From Palsa-883 sp963847615 (GTDB lineage Bacteria; Pseudomonadota; Alphaproteobacteria; Acetobacterales; Acetobacteraceae), in contig CAWKAN010000017.1 of the NCBI GenBank assembly GCA_963847615.1, positions 62,001-126,000 on the forward strand: a stretch of DNA of 64,000 nucleotides, written 5' to 3'. Made by a program: the position numbers and the translations under genes. Below the pieces are notes generated by a model, which was not told the DNA's origin, ran no database searches, and saw only the letters and a program-made list of their open reading frames with translations. This document shows, piece by piece, positions 53,189 to 60,905 of this stretch. Numbering within the stretch: the stretch's first letter is position 1; the number at the start of each line of letters is the position of its first letter.

Positions 53189-54038
53189 CCCGCCGATACA
53201 GGTGCCAGGTGGCATGTCCCAGCACCGGCAGCACCACGGCCAGCCCCACCAGCGCCGGCAGCGACCCGATCACCAGCAAGGCCACGACGATCGCCCCCCA
53301 GGCGGCCATCACCCCTGGATTGACCGCCACCACCCGCACCGAGGTCCACACCGCGGTATCGATCCCGGCGTTGCGGTCCAGCAGCAGCGGGAACGCGACG
53401 ACGCTGATCGCCAGCACCAGCACCGCGAACAGGAATCCGACGCCGACGCCGATGGCGATCATCGCCCGCCCCGCCGGAGTACCCAGCACCTGGTGCGCGA
53501 ATGCCGCCACCGAGGCCGGCGGCGCGGGCCCCAGCGTCGCGACATAGATCACCTGCGCGGCGACCAGCCACAGCAGGAAGATCCCCACCAGCAGCAGCCC
53601 AAGCAGCGCGATCGCGCCGATCGAGGGGGCCCGCAGCACGCCAAATGCGTCCACCCAGCGGACCACGTCGCCCCGCTCGCGCCGCCGGCTCATTTCATTC
53701 AACCCCACCGCCGCCAGTGGTCCCACCAAAGCGAAACCCGAGGCCAGCGGGAACAGCAGCGGCAGCAGCCCGTAGCCCGAGGCCACCCGCCCCAGCACCA
53801 GGCCGACAATCGGGTAGATCACGCACAGGAAGATGACGTCGGTGCGGTTCGCCTTGAAGTCATCCAGCCCGCTGGCGAGCGCGCCGGTCAGATCGGCGAT
53901 CCCGATGCGCCGGACCGTGGGGGTCGCCGACCGAGCCGCCGTGCCGTGCCAGTAGTCCTCGGGCGATGCCGAACCGATCGACTGCACCGCCCGGCGAAGT
54001 TGATCCAACCCCCATCCCGGGGGGCTTTGTATCGTCAT
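53178..54038 (-). CDS. DUF2189 polytopic membrane protein
   Basis: 286 residues, starting at the ATG at 54038. N-terminal cytoplasmic part (MTIQSPPGWGLDQLRRAVQS, TVRRIGIADLTGALASGLDD), then about six membrane helices including VIFLCVIYPIVGLVLGRVAS, FPLASGFALVGPLAAVGLNE, GAIALLGLLLVGIFLLWLVA. The FALVGPLAAVGLNEMSRRRE piece is typical of DUF2189 integral membrane proteins found widely in proteobacteria. Function unknown. Its C-terminus (YRRAVG) overlaps the giant hairpin. Confidence 0.85.
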   Translation of the reverse strand: MTIQSPPGWGLDQLRRAVQSIGSASPEDYWHGTAARSATPTVRRIGIADLTGALASGLDDFKANRTDVIFLCVIYPIVGLVLGRVASGYGLLPLLFPLASGFALVGPLAAVGLNEMSRRRERGDVVRWVDAFGVLRAPSIGAIALLGLLLVGIFLLWLVAAQVIYVATLGPAPPASVAAFAHQVLGTPAGRAMIAIGVGVGFLFAVLVLAISVVAFPLLLDRNAGIDTAVWTSVRVVAVNPGVMAAWGAIVVALLVIGSLPALVGLAVVLPVLGHATWHLYRRAVG

Positions 54039-54156
54039 GGCCGATCCTCCCGAAGCACGTCTCGGTTCGGGGATCGCGCGACCCCGCGGGCCGCGGCCCG
54101 CCGAAGTGCGCAGCCTACGCGCCTGGCCGGAGGGAATGCGAGGAAATCCGGCGGTG

Positions 54157-55011
54157 CTATGCGGCGGCGCCGCGCGCCGCGTCGGCAGGCTCCTTGATCG
54201 ACACCCGCCAGTGGATGCGCTCCTCGTGCGGCGGATAGTCGCCGGCCGCCTTGTGCACCGAGCAGCGGTTGTCCCAGATCACGACGTCGCCGACCCGCCA
54301 TTGGTGCCGGTACTCGGCGTCCGGCTGGATCATGTAGCCGGTCAGTTCGTCGATCAGCCCGTCGCTTTCCGCGCGATCGGCGCCCTCGATGAACAGGATC
54401 TTGCCGGGATCGAAATACAGCGCCTGGCGCCCGGTTTCGTTGTGGGTGCGGACGATCGGGTGGAACACCGGCGGCCGGTCGCGGTCTTCGGCGTTCAGCA
54501 GCGCCTGCGCCTTGCGCCGCCCGCCATAGGTGAACGCGCCGTTGACCCCCTCCAGCCGCCGCTTCAACCGGTCCGGCAGCGCGGCATAGGCGGCGTACAT
54601 GTTGGCAAACAGCGTGTCACCGCCGGTGCTGGGGATCGCCAGCGCGTAGAGCTGCGTCGCCTTGAACGGCTCGGCGTCGTAGGCACCGTCGGTGTGCCAG
54701 TCCTCCGCGCCGCGTCGGTAGATCGCCATGTTCAGCGTGCCGTCGGCAGCGAACTTGTGCATTCCCAGCAGCGTGATCTCCGGAATGTCCGGATGGCGCG
54801 TCGCCTTGGACGGATGCGGCTGGATCCGCCCGAAGCGGCGACTATAGCCGAGGAATTGCTCGATCGTCAGGTCCTGGCCCGGCACGACGAGGACGTTGTG
54901 GTCGAGCCAGGCGCGATAGATCACGGCAAATGCCGCGTCATCCAGCGCCCGGACATCGACGCCGCGGATCTCGGCGCCGATCTGCGGGCCGAGGCGACGC
55001 ACCTCAACCAT
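54157..55011 (-). CDS. TauD/TfdA-family dioxygenase
   Basis: 284 residues from the ATG at 55011 (rbs gggaggacaccgtg). Fe(II)/2-oxoglutarate-dependent dioxygenase: GAEIRGVDVRALDDAAFAVI, RRGAEDWHTDGAYDAEPFKA with the HxD iron site, then NMYAAYAALPDRLKRRLEGV, TGYMIQPDAEYRHQWRVGDV and WDNRCSVHKAAGDYPPHEER with the distal His and Arg. The family oxidises taurine, sulfonates or aryloxyalkanoates; the substrate here is not evident. It lies between two giant hairpins' regions (53178 gene to the left, repeat copy 3 to the right). Confidence 0.92.
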   Translation of the reverse strand: MVEVRRLGPQIGAEIRGVDVRALDDAAFAVIYRAWLDHNVLVVPGQDLTIEQFLGYSRRFGRIQPHPSKATRHPDIPEITLLGMHKFAADGTLNMAIYRRGAEDWHTDGAYDAEPFKATQLYALAIPSTGGDTLFANMYAAYAALPDRLKRRLEGVNGAFTYGGRRKAQALLNAEDRDRPPVFHPIVRTHNETGRQALYFDPGKILFIEGADRAESDGLIDELTGYMIQPDAEYRHQWRVGDVVIWDNRCSVHKAAGDYPPHEERIHWRVSIKEPADAARGAAA

Positions 55012-55121
55012 CACGGTGTCCTCCCATCCTGCGGACGCGCCTGATCGCCTCAGGTCGTTCGATCGAACATGTGGGAGGCGAACGCGCCGGTCAACCGGCC
55101 ACCCCGGTGGCGCCGCGGCAA

Positions 55122-55450
55122 GGGCAGTCGGGGGAAACGAAGCAAGTCGGGGCTTCGCCCCGGACCCCACCAAGGGGCGCTGCCCCTGGGAACCCCGCCA
55201 AGGGCGGAGCCCTTGGAACCCATCACTGGGAGTGTGGGGAGGGGAAGGGGGCGGCTGGGCGAGGCGAAGGGGCGCCGTCCAGCAGGCTGGACGGCGCCCC
55301 TTCGCCTCGCCCAGCCGCCCCCTTCCCCTCCCCACACTCCCAGTGATGGAGTTCAGAGGCCGCTGCCTTTGGCGGGGGTCCAAGGGGCAAAGCCCCTTGG
55401 CGGGGTTCGGGGCGGAGCCCCGACCTTGCTTTCGTTTCACCGGATTGCCC
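55122..55450. repeat. Giant hairpin repeat, copy 3
   Basis: A 329 bp imperfect inverted repeat, with the same central arms (gggagtgtggggaggggaag, then ggcgaggcgaaggggcgccg and complements) as the copies at 42731 and 52916 and outer arms gggcagtcgggggaaacgaa / near-complement. Weaker complementarity (gccgcggcaaggg / complement) continues to about 55111-55460. It sits between the dioxygenase gene and the small exported peptide gene. Confidence 0.92.
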
Positions 55451-55525
55451 TGCCGCGGCAACTTGCAGTCTGGGCAACGATGCCCTGTCGTGCTAACCTG
55501 GCTGGGCCATCGAAGGAGGGAGACC

Positions 55526-55642
55526 ATGACCAGACGCATCTGCCTGGCTTTCGCGGTGATCCTTGGCCTGGCGGGAACCACGCTCGCTGTTGCGGGGTTG
55601 ACGGCGCCCACCGCCGCGGCCTGCGAAAACCATACCAGCTAG
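55526..55642 (+). CDS. 38-residue exported peptide
   Basis: A very short gene with one of the strongest ribosome binding sites in the window (gaaggagggagacc before the ATG at 55526). The peptide MTRRICLAFAVILGLAGTTL, AVAGLTAPTAAACENHTS is a signal peptide with a tiny mature tail holding one cysteine (cleavage near PTAA). Without the rbs I would dismiss it. Nothing known matches; a small secreted or membrane-attached peptide is the likely product. Confidence 0.55.
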   Translation: MTRRICLAFAVILGLAGTTLAVAGLTAPTAAACENHTS

Positions 55643-55722
55643 CCCCTGTGCCGGCCGTCCCCCGGCCTGGCCGCGGGAACGGCCGCCACGCCTGACGCCG
55701 TTGCGACAGGAACCGGCGTGGC

Positions 55723-56208
55723 TTACGCCGGTTCCTGCACGTGCGCCTCCAGGAACCACAGCGCCTTGTCCAGCGCGCGCGAGTAGCCGGTGAGGATGTC
55801 GGCGGTATTGGCATCCCCCGCCTCGGCCGCCTGATCGATCCCCTTGCGCACCAGGTTCGCCGCCGTCGCGTAGCGCTCGATCAGCGCCGCGAGATGATCC
55901 TTCGAGGCGTGGATGGTGGTCGGATACGGCGTCAGCGCGGTGGCCTTCGCCACCTCCTGCGTGGTGCCCAGCGCGCTACCGCCAAGTTGCACGACCCGCT
56001 CGGCCATGGTGTCCACGTGGCCGTCGATCTCGGTGCGGAACCCATCGATCATCTCGTGCAGCGCAATGAACTGCGGCCCCTTGATGTTCCAGTGCGCCTG
56101 CTTGGTCAGCAACGCGAGGTCGATGCCGTCGGCCAGCCGGGCGTTGAGCAAGGCGATCGAGGCCTGTTTGGCATTCGCCGCCAGATCGTTCCGTGTCTGA
56201 TGCATCAT
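55723..56208 (-). CDS. dps: Dps ferritin-like DNA-protection protein
   Basis: 161 residues from the ATG at 56208 (a second ATG at 56205). Four-helix ferritin fold: RNDLAANAKQASIALLNARL, LLTKQAHWNIKGPQFIALHE with the ferroxidase His, MIDGFRTEIDGHVDTMAERV with the ferroxidase Asp/Glu, ending FLEAHVQEPA. Oligomerises to a dodecamer that binds DNA and oxidises iron with peroxide. It is monocistronic. Confidence 0.95.
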   Translation of the reverse strand: MMHQTRNDLAANAKQASIALLNARLADGIDLALLTKQAHWNIKGPQFIALHEMIDGFRTEIDGHVDTMAERVVQLGGSALGTTQEVAKATALTPYPTTIHASKDHLAALIERYATAANLVRKGIDQAAEAGDANTADILTGYSRALDKALWFLEAHVQEPA

Positions 56209-56560
56209 GCTGCGCTCCTGGTTTGGCCGGCGGCCGTCAGGGTTGGCCGTTGGCCGTTGTGAATCCCGCAGCAAGACATGGGTTCGCCTGCCAGGGCATC
56301 AAGCCAGGCCGGCGTGATACCCCGCGGCGACCGCGTGAGTGAAACAACTCCATGACAACGTCCGCCGAAACCCCCGATGGCTGCGAATGTGGTGGCCCGG
56401 CGGCATCGCCGGTGGGCACCTGGCAGCACGGCGAAGCCGCCCGTGGCGACGGGCTCCGGCCTGGCCGCAGGCCGGTCGCCGCCGTGGCCGTCGCGCCGGC
56501 CGGGCGGTTGTTCCGCGGCGCAAGCCCCCGCGGCGGAAACTTCGGCGCGTGCCCGAGGTC
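56209..56560. other. Intergenic region between dps and nrdG
   Basis: 350 bp holding the dps promoter region and the 3' flank of nrdG. No OxyR/Fur-like box or terminator could be recognised. A tggccgttggccgttg repeat lies at about 56252-56268. Frames on both strands are random-like. Confidence 0.4.
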
Positions 56561-57301
56561 TCAGCGCAGCGTGATCTCGGGCACCAGCCGCTCCAGCGCC
56601 GGCCAAACAGCGCCGAGCGCGGGCGGTGCCGTCTGCGCCGACAGGGCGGCGTCGCGGCAGCCGGCCGGGCGGAACACCTGCAGCACCCAGCGGCGCACGC
56701 CGTGCGCCCGCAGGTCGGTGGCGATCGCGATCAGCTCGGCGGCGCCCAGCAGCGCGCCATGCACGGTGGTGCGCAGCTCGTAGCTGATCCCGCTGGCCAG
56801 CACTTCCTCCAGCGCGCGCCGCGCCCGCTTGCCGCTGCCGGCGCTGCCGGTGATGGCGGCGTACTGGTCGAACGGCGCCTTCACGTCCAACCCCACCCAG
56901 TCGAGCCGCGGCAGCACCTCGGCCAGGCGCTGCGGGTGGGTCCCGGCGCTGTGCAGGCCGGTGGCGAAGCCCAGCGCCCGCACCTCGTCCAGGGCGTCCG
57001 CCAGGCCGGGCTGGATCGTCGGCTCGCCGCCGCTGAACACCACCGCGTCGAGCAGCCCGGCGCGGCGCCCGAGCCAGGCGATCGTCGCCGCCCAGTCGCG
57101 GGCGGGGGCGGCGGTGCGGCGGCGCAGGTGCGGGTTGTGGCAGTAGCGGCAGCGCAGCGGGCAGCCCTGGGTGAACAGCACGGCGGCCAGCCGGCCGGGA
57201 AAATCGACCGTGCTGAACGCCACCATGCCGCCCAGCGGCACCCCTCGGCCGGGCACACCCTGATCGGGCACCCCTTGGCCGGGCACGCCCTGGCCGGGCA
57301 T
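56561..57301 (-). CDS. nrdG: Anaerobic ribonucleotide-reductase activase NrdG
   Basis: 246 residues from the ATG at 57301. A radical-SAM enzyme that generates the glycyl radical of NrdD: FSTVDFPGRLAAVLFTQGCP and the CxxxCxxC cluster in GCPLRCRYCHNPHLRRRT, then VVFSGGEPTIQPGLADALDE, DWVGLDVKAPFDQYAAITGS. The N-terminus is unusual: the first 25 residues are tandem VPGQG/VPDQG/VPGRG pentapeptides from a 15 bp repeat (57220-57301), so an earlier GTG (57351) or a shift cannot be excluded. It ends the nrdD operon. Confidence 0.92.
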   Translation of the reverse strand: MPGQGVPGQGVPDQGVPGRGVPLGGMVAFSTVDFPGRLAAVLFTQGCPLRCRYCHNPHLRRRTAAPARDWAATIAWLGRRAGLLDAVVFSGGEPTIQPGLADALDEVRALGFATGLHSAGTHPQRLAEVLPRLDWVGLDVKAPFDQYAAITGSAGSGKRARRALEEVLASGISYELRTTVHGALLGAAELIAIATDLRAHGVRRWVLQVFRPAGCRDAALSAQTAPPALGAVWPALERLVPEITLR

Positions 57302-57347
57302 CGCCGGTGTCGCGCGCCCGCCGGCGCAATCTGCCCGGCGGTGCGGC

Positions 57348-57566
57348 TCACGCGGCGGCGGTGTCGGCGACGACGAAACTCTGCCGCTCCTCATGCTCGC
57401 CCTGCTTGCCGATGTTGAACGAGGCGACCGGGCGGTGATAGCCCATCACCCGCGTCCACACCTCGCACGGCTGGCGCTCGTCATCGGCCAGGGTGATGGC
57501 CGCGCCGGCGGTGGGCGGCTCCAGGGTTTCCTGCGCCGCGATCTGCTTGCGTGCCGTCTGCTGCAT
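57348..57566 (-). CDS. nrdD: Glycyl-radical piece of NrdD as a separate protein
   Basis: A 72-residue protein. QPCEVWTRVMGYHRPVASFN and IGKQGEHEERQSF align with the C-terminal glycyl-radical region of class III ribonucleotide reductases: the Gly of RVMGY corresponds to the radical glycine and FNxGKQxExxxR to the following motif. In most NrdD proteins this tail belongs to the large subunit. Here the large gene ends 28 bp upstream with a proper stop, and this gene has its own rbs (caggagacgcccc) and ATG at 57566, so the split looks real and functional. The pieces would assemble like the YfiD spare part of pyruvate formate-lyase. Confidence 0.8.
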   Translation of the reverse strand: MQQTARKQIAAQETLEPPTAGAAITLADDERQPCEVWTRVMGYHRPVASFNIGKQGEHEERQSFVVADTAAA

Positions 57567-57593
57567 GGGGCGTCTCCTGTGGGATGGTGGGGT

Positions 57594-59634
57594 TCAGGCG
57601 CATTGCCGCCGCCGCTTCTCGGCGAGGCGTTGTTCGTCGCACAGCGGGCAGAACCGATGCTCGCCGACGAGATAGCCGTGCGTCGGGCAGACCGAGAAGG
57701 TCGGGGTGACCGTGACGTAGGGCAGGCGGAACCGCGACAACGCGCGGCGCACCAGCTCGCGGCAGGCCGCGGCCGACGGCAGGCGCTCGCCGAGATAGAG
57801 ATGCAGCACGGTGCCGCCGGTGTATTTCGCCTGCAAGGCTTCCTGGTGTTCCAGCGCCGCGAACGGGTCGTCGGTGAAGCCCACCGGAAGCTGTGACGAA
57901 TTCGTATAGTACGGCTTTTCCACGGTCCCGGCGTGCAGGATTTCGGCGAAGCGCTTGCGGTCTTCTTTCGCGAACCGGTAGGTCGCGCCCTCGGCCGGCG
58001 TCGCTTCCAGGTTGTAGAGATGCCCGGTCTGTTCCTGGAACGCGACGATGCGCGCGCGCACGTGGTCGAGGAATCCGCAGGCGAAACCATGTCCCGTCTC
58101 GGTGGTTATGTCGTCCCGATCGTCGGTGAAATTGCGGATCATCTCGTTGATCCCGTTCACCCCCACGGTGGAGAAATGGTTGCGCAGGGTGCCGAGATAG
58201 CGCTTGGTGAACGGGAACAGCCCGTCGTCCATGTGGCGCTGGATCACCTTGCGCTTGATCTCCAGGCTGTTGCGCGCCAGGTCCAGCAGTGCGTCGAGCC
58301 GCGCGTACAGCCCGGGCGCATCGCCCTTGTACAGATAACCGAGCCGGGCGCAGTTGATGGTGACGACGCCGAGCGAGCCGGTCTGCTCGGCCGAGCCGAA
58401 CAGCCCGTTGCCGCGCTTCAGCAGCTCGCGCAGGTCAAGCTGCAACCGGCAGCACATCGAGCGGACCATGTTCGGCTCCAGGTCCGAATTGATGAAGTTC
58501 TGGAAATACGGCAGGCCGAATTTCGCCGTCATCGCGAACAGCAGTTCGGCGTTCTCCGAGTGCCAGGGGAAATCCGCGGTGATGTTGTAGGTCGGGATCG
58601 GAAAGGTGAAGATGCGCCCCTTGGCATCGCCCTCGCCCATCACCTCGATATAGGCGCGGTTGATCGCGTCCATCTCGGGCTGCAACTCGCCGTAGCAGAA
58701 GTCCATCTCGCGCCCGCCGATCACCGGCACCTGCTCGCGCAGATCGTCGGGGCAGATCCAGTCGAACGTTACGTTGGTGAATGGCGGCTGGCTGCCCCAG
58801 CGCGACGGCACGTTCAGGTTGAAGATGAATTCCTGGATGTTCTGCCGCACCTCGGCATACGACAGCCGGTCCTTGCGGACATACGGCGCCAGGTAGGTAT
58901 CGAACGAGCTGAACGCCTGGGCGCCGGCCCATTCGTTCTGCAGCGTGCCGAGGAAATTCACCATCTGGCCGATCGCGCTCGACAGGTGCTGCGGCGGCGC
59001 CGCATCCACCTTGCCGGTCACGCCGTTGAACCCCTCCATCAGCAGGGTGCGCAGCGACCAGCCGGCGCAATAGCCGGACAGCATGTCGAGGTCGTGGATG
59101 TGGATGTCGCCCTCGCGATGCGCGGTGCCGATCTCCTCGCGGATAGACGCTGTTCAGCCAGTAGTTGGCGATCAGCTTGCCGGCGCTGTTGAGGATCAGC
59201 CCGCCGAGCGAAAACCCCTGGTTGGCGTTGGCCTGGACGCGCCAGTCCTGCCGTTCCAGATATTCGTTGATCGAGGCGACGGCATCGACCACGGCGCCCC
59301 GGTCCTGGCGCAGCCTGGTGTGCTGGGCGCGGTAGATGATGTAGGCGCGGGCGGTGCGGAACTGCCCGGCCCGCATCAACGCCCATTCGACCTCGTCCTG
59401 GATGTCCTCGATGCGCGGTGCGCGATCGGGGAACCGGCTCACCAGGGCGGCGAGCACGTCCGCCGTGATCTCGTCCGCCGCCGTGTCGTCGAGCTCGCCG
59501 CTGGCCTTCCCGGCGCGCGCGATGGCGTAGCGGATCCGCGCCGCGTTGAACGGGGCGATGGTGCCGTCCCGGCGCACGACGCTGGTCCACGGCAGGGCGG
59601 CGGATGGCAGGGCGAGGGCTGGGGCGAGTTGCAT
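57594..59634 (-). CDS. nrdD: Anaerobic ribonucleoside-triphosphate reductase, large part, frameshifted
   Basis: Reduces ribonucleotides without oxygen. About 680 residues from the ATG at 59634. N-terminal ATP-cone (VRRDGTIAPFNAARIRYAIA, EDIQDEVEWALMRAGQFRTA); after a shift near 59145 the barrel follows: GEGDAKGRIFTFPIPTYNIT, MVRSMCCRLQLDLRELLKRG (cysteine-containing active-site region), NHFSTVGVNGINEMIRNFTD, and a C-terminal zinc ribbon CPTHGYLVGEHRFCPLCDEQ. The glycyl-radical motif is missing from this gene and sits in the separate 57348 gene. Its promoter region holds an FNR-like box at 59694. Order nrdD - radical piece - nrdG on one strand is a clear operon. Confidence 0.95.
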
Positions 59635-59693
59635 TGGGGCGTCCTTAGTCGGATTCGGCCCACCTTATTGACCGACCGGGGCGCCGGGGGGCC

Positions 59694-59707
59694 ATGATCC
59701 AGATCAA
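59694..59707 (-). promoter_or_regulatory. FNR-like box upstream of nrdD
   Basis: On the minus strand the 14-mer TTGATCTGGATCAT matches the FNR/ANR consensus TTGAT-N4-ATCAA except for the last base. It is centred about 66 bp before the nrdD start, a usual activating distance. Anaerobic control of nrdDG by an FNR-type regulator is expected; binding is inferred from sequence. Confidence 0.7.
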
Positions 59708-59802
59708 TGACACGAGTCGGCACGGGAGGAATTCGCGGCAAACTGCCGGCGCCGCCGCTGCGGTGGTTCCACCAGCGACCGAGGGGGGCCAGCGATCTGC
59801 GC

Positions 59803-60035
59803 CTCGGCGAGCTGTGGGCCAGCGACGTCGCGGTAACGCCCTCGCGCGGGGCAACGCGCTGGCCATGGCGGAATACGCGAACGCCGGCATCCTCGTGTTC
59901 GCCAAGGGTGTGCACCAGGCGGTGGCCGATCGACGGGCGGGCCGATTCGACCACCGCGCCTGCCGGCCGCTGTTGCTGGAGGGGAAGGCCGTGTGCGTCG
60001 TGGGCGTCGGCGGGATCGGCCACGAGGTCGGCACG
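59803..60035 (+). pseudogene. D-2-hydroxyacid dehydrogenase remnant
   Basis: About 75 codons across a frameshift near 59858. ELWASDVAVTPSRG in one frame continues ALAMAEYANAGILVFAKGVH, QAVADRRAGRFDHRACRPLL, LEGKAVCVVGVGGIGHEV in the next. This is the catalytic-domain to NAD-binding transition (GKxVxxVGxGxIGxEV) of the D-isomer-specific 2-hydroxyacid dehydrogenases. No start and no C-terminal half are present, so a degraded fragment. Confidence 0.7.
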
Positions 60036-60254
60036 CGTAGCGGGTCGGTTCGAATGTGGCCTATCGAACCCAAGTGTCCGTCCGAGAGAAAATCAAAAGA
60101 TTTCAGTTAGTTGTAGTGATCGCCGAAGCGGAAAGCCGGCATGTTTTGAGGCAACTCCCTGCCTTTCGCTCAGGCGTCAGAAATCTACCTTTCTAATCAA
60201 TAGGTTGCTTCCGGACGGATGCTTGGCGACCTGTCCAGTTTTCGGGCGACCGGC

Positions 60255-60674
60255 TCATTCGGACGCCTGTCCCTTCGCCGCACCGTCGCTGATGTTTTTG
60301 CTGTCGTTTATGCTCGGCGGTGGGTTCGTCCCACCCTTTGTACCGTGTGGCGGCGGCCCGAAACGGTGCGCCTGGGATGCTGGCGTAACCGAAGCCGAGG
60401 GATCGTGCACCGCGTTACCGTTCGGGTCTGGGGTGGTTGCCGACGGCCGACCTCCCCGGCCGATCTGTCCGATGCCGATCGTGCTGCCGGCTGACTTCGA
60501 CCCCACCGCCGCACCGGGATCGGTCGAAGTGGTGCGGGTTCCGCCATTCGCCACAGCGCTGCTGGCGGAGCACGGCGGCTGTCCGGGACCGCCGCACATG
60601 CTTGCGGCGTCTGCGGTTCCGCAGAGCGATAGGACCGCTGTTGCGGCGGCAATCGGAAGCGTCACTTTAGGCAT
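60255..60674 (-). CDS. Small exported protein, low complexity
   Basis: 139 residues from the ATG at 60674, behind a strong rbs (aaggagaccaca). Signal peptide (MPKVTLPIAAATAVLSLCGT, cleavage near ADA) followed by a Ser/Thr/Pro/Gly-rich mature part (SAGSTIGIGQIGRGGRPSAT, FGPPPHGTKGGTNPPPSIND) with a CGGPGQPPCS pair of cysteines. No domain. Similar in design to the element protein at 21621-21884. Function unknown. Confidence 0.7.
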   Translation of the reverse strand: MPKVTLPIAAATAVLSLCGTADAASMCGGPGQPPCSASSAVANGGTRTTSTDPGAAVGSKSAGSTIGIGQIGRGGRPSATTPDPNGNAVHDPSASVTPASQAHRFGPPPHGTKGGTNPPPSINDSKNISDGAAKGQASE

Positions 60675-60747
60675 TGTGGTCTCCTTAGATCGGACCTGCC
60701 CCACTTGATCGAGTTTCTTGAACCAACATAGCACCCTTGCAGGGTTA

Positions 60748-60829
60748 CAGCAGGTCTCATTCTGGCCGCTCCGGGCCGGCCCGGCCATGACGGAGAGGCA
60801 ACGTCATCCGGCCAAAATGAGACCTGCTG
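60748..60829. mobile_element. 82 bp MITE-like element
   Basis: Ends cagcaggtctcattctggcc (60748-60767) and the complement of cagcaggtctcattttggcc (60810-60829), inverted with one mismatch. They share cagca-x-x-tctcatt-x-tgg with the IS at 5419 and the element at 29431. Interior 40 bp is GC-rich. No target duplication. It sits between the 60255 gene promoter and acvB. Confidence 0.75.
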
Positions 60830-60905
60830 GCCGCGGCCGGAACCGCTGCAACGTGGCACGATGGCGACTGGCCCACGCCCGCCCGCGGGAGCGGGGAAAT
60901 GCGGC

